The translations under genes and the position numbers were made by a program. A DNA stretch of 64,000 nt, from positions 3,224,001-3,288,000 of the forward strand of contig NC_079233.1 of the NCBI RefSeq assembly GCF_028502605.1, read 5' to 3'. Under the pieces are notes generated by a model. The model saw only the letters and a list, made by a program, of their open reading frames with translations, had not been told where the DNA came from and made no database searches. Source of the DNA: Trichoderma breve (Eukaryota; Ascomycota; Sordariomycetes; Hypocreales; Hypocreaceae). The first letter of the stretch is position 1, and each line of letters starts with the position of its first letter. Of the stretch, positions 63,601 through 64,000 are shown piece after piece.

Positions 63601-64000
63601 AATATTAAATATTTATATAAATTTTTTATTTTATAATTTTATTTAGATTTTTAAAAATTATAAATTTTATACTTTAAAAATAATTTAAAAAATAATTTAA
63701 TAATTAAAATAATATTAATTAATTATATTATTATTAAAATAAATAAATTATTATATATATTAAAAAAATTTATTAAAATTTTATTTTTACTTAAGATTTT
63801 TTAAAATTTTATTTTTTTAAAAATATTTATAATTTTTATTTTTATTAAATTAAAAAAAATTTTAATATTATATTAAAGTTAATTAAAAATTATATTATAA
63901 TATTTATTATTAATAAAAAAAACTTTTTTATTAATATTTTAGTTTTTTTATATAAAAAATTATTTTTAATAAATTAAATTTAAATTATTTAAGGTTTAAT
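60289..64000. other. Extremely decayed terminal tract
   Basis: No C/G-bearing motif or long frame survives. A (TAA)n array of 23 units lies at 60598-60666. A triple repeat of ttataaatttttaaattt lies at 62465-62510. On the minus strand 62030-62110 a phrase INFFVKK-IFLLILIYN is protein-like but unassigned. The tract is probably old retroelement sequence; I cannot name it. Confidence 0.35.
60598..60666. repeat. (TAA)n microsatellite, 69 bp
   Basis: A perfect trinucleotide array with no flanking signals. Confidence 0.9.

Overview
The window is a gene-poor, extremely A+T-rich block made of nested, decayed transposable elements. It looks like an AT-isochore of a filamentous ascomycete (Pezizomycotina) shaped by repeat-induced point mutation (RIP). 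Three things in the sequence support this: paired copies of the same repeat differ almost only by C-to-T and G-to-A changes; CpA and TpG are nearly absent from the older repeats (the better preserved LTR at 17648-18055 has no CpA that I can see); and recognisable transposon proteins are broken where Trp, Gln or Arg codons became stops, with Cys read as Tyr and catalytic Asp as Asn. I found no host gene, tRNA or rRNA. The long open frames are either transposase or integrase exons read through into A/T introns, or translations of simple repeats. The taxonomic call is an inference.

Positions 1-17501 form one nested stack. A hAT element (B, minus-strand coding, 9923-17226) sits in a small hAT-type MITE (M2, right part 17227-17501). 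A second hAT element (C/P, plus-strand coding, 213-3531, right end 9408-9922) sits inside the C-terminal dimerisation domain of B. C/P carries a complete MITE (M1, about 374-825) and a nearly intact hAT (A, 3532-9407). B also carries a TA-flanked inverted-repeat transposon (F, 13606-16490). The hAT genes have about eleven short introns filled with tandem A/T microsatellites whose lengths differ from copy to copy, and their arms carry 190-bp tandem subterminal repeats facing each other.

Positions 17648-31084 are a Ty3/Gypsy chromovirus-like LTR retrotransposon on the minus strand with two 408-bp LTRs. Its integrase region is split by a 5.8-kb Tad-like LINE (19833-25645, plus strand) with a 12-14 bp target duplication and a (TTA)n tail. 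A second copy of the LTR element lies at 42658-50440 on the plus strand, with perfect 5-bp target duplications (tatat). A more decayed copy of F lies at 31387-34252, a third MITE copy at 35082-35476, and a third hAT (G) at about 35640-40573.

From 38.9 to 59.8 kb the main component is an unclassified AT-rich family of about 700 bp (called E here), present at least six times and itself interrupted by the second Gypsy copy and by a 1.9-kb internally deleted hAT derivative (D, 51443-53360). A third, more divergent Gypsy remnant has a readable reverse transcriptase at 57600-57940. The last 3.5 kb (60.3-64 kb) is so decayed that I cannot assign it.

The elements do not form pathways together. The window is best read as a stratigraphy: the younger an insertion, the more C, G and CpA it keeps (A and the ends of F most; E, G, Gypsy-3 and the right edge least).
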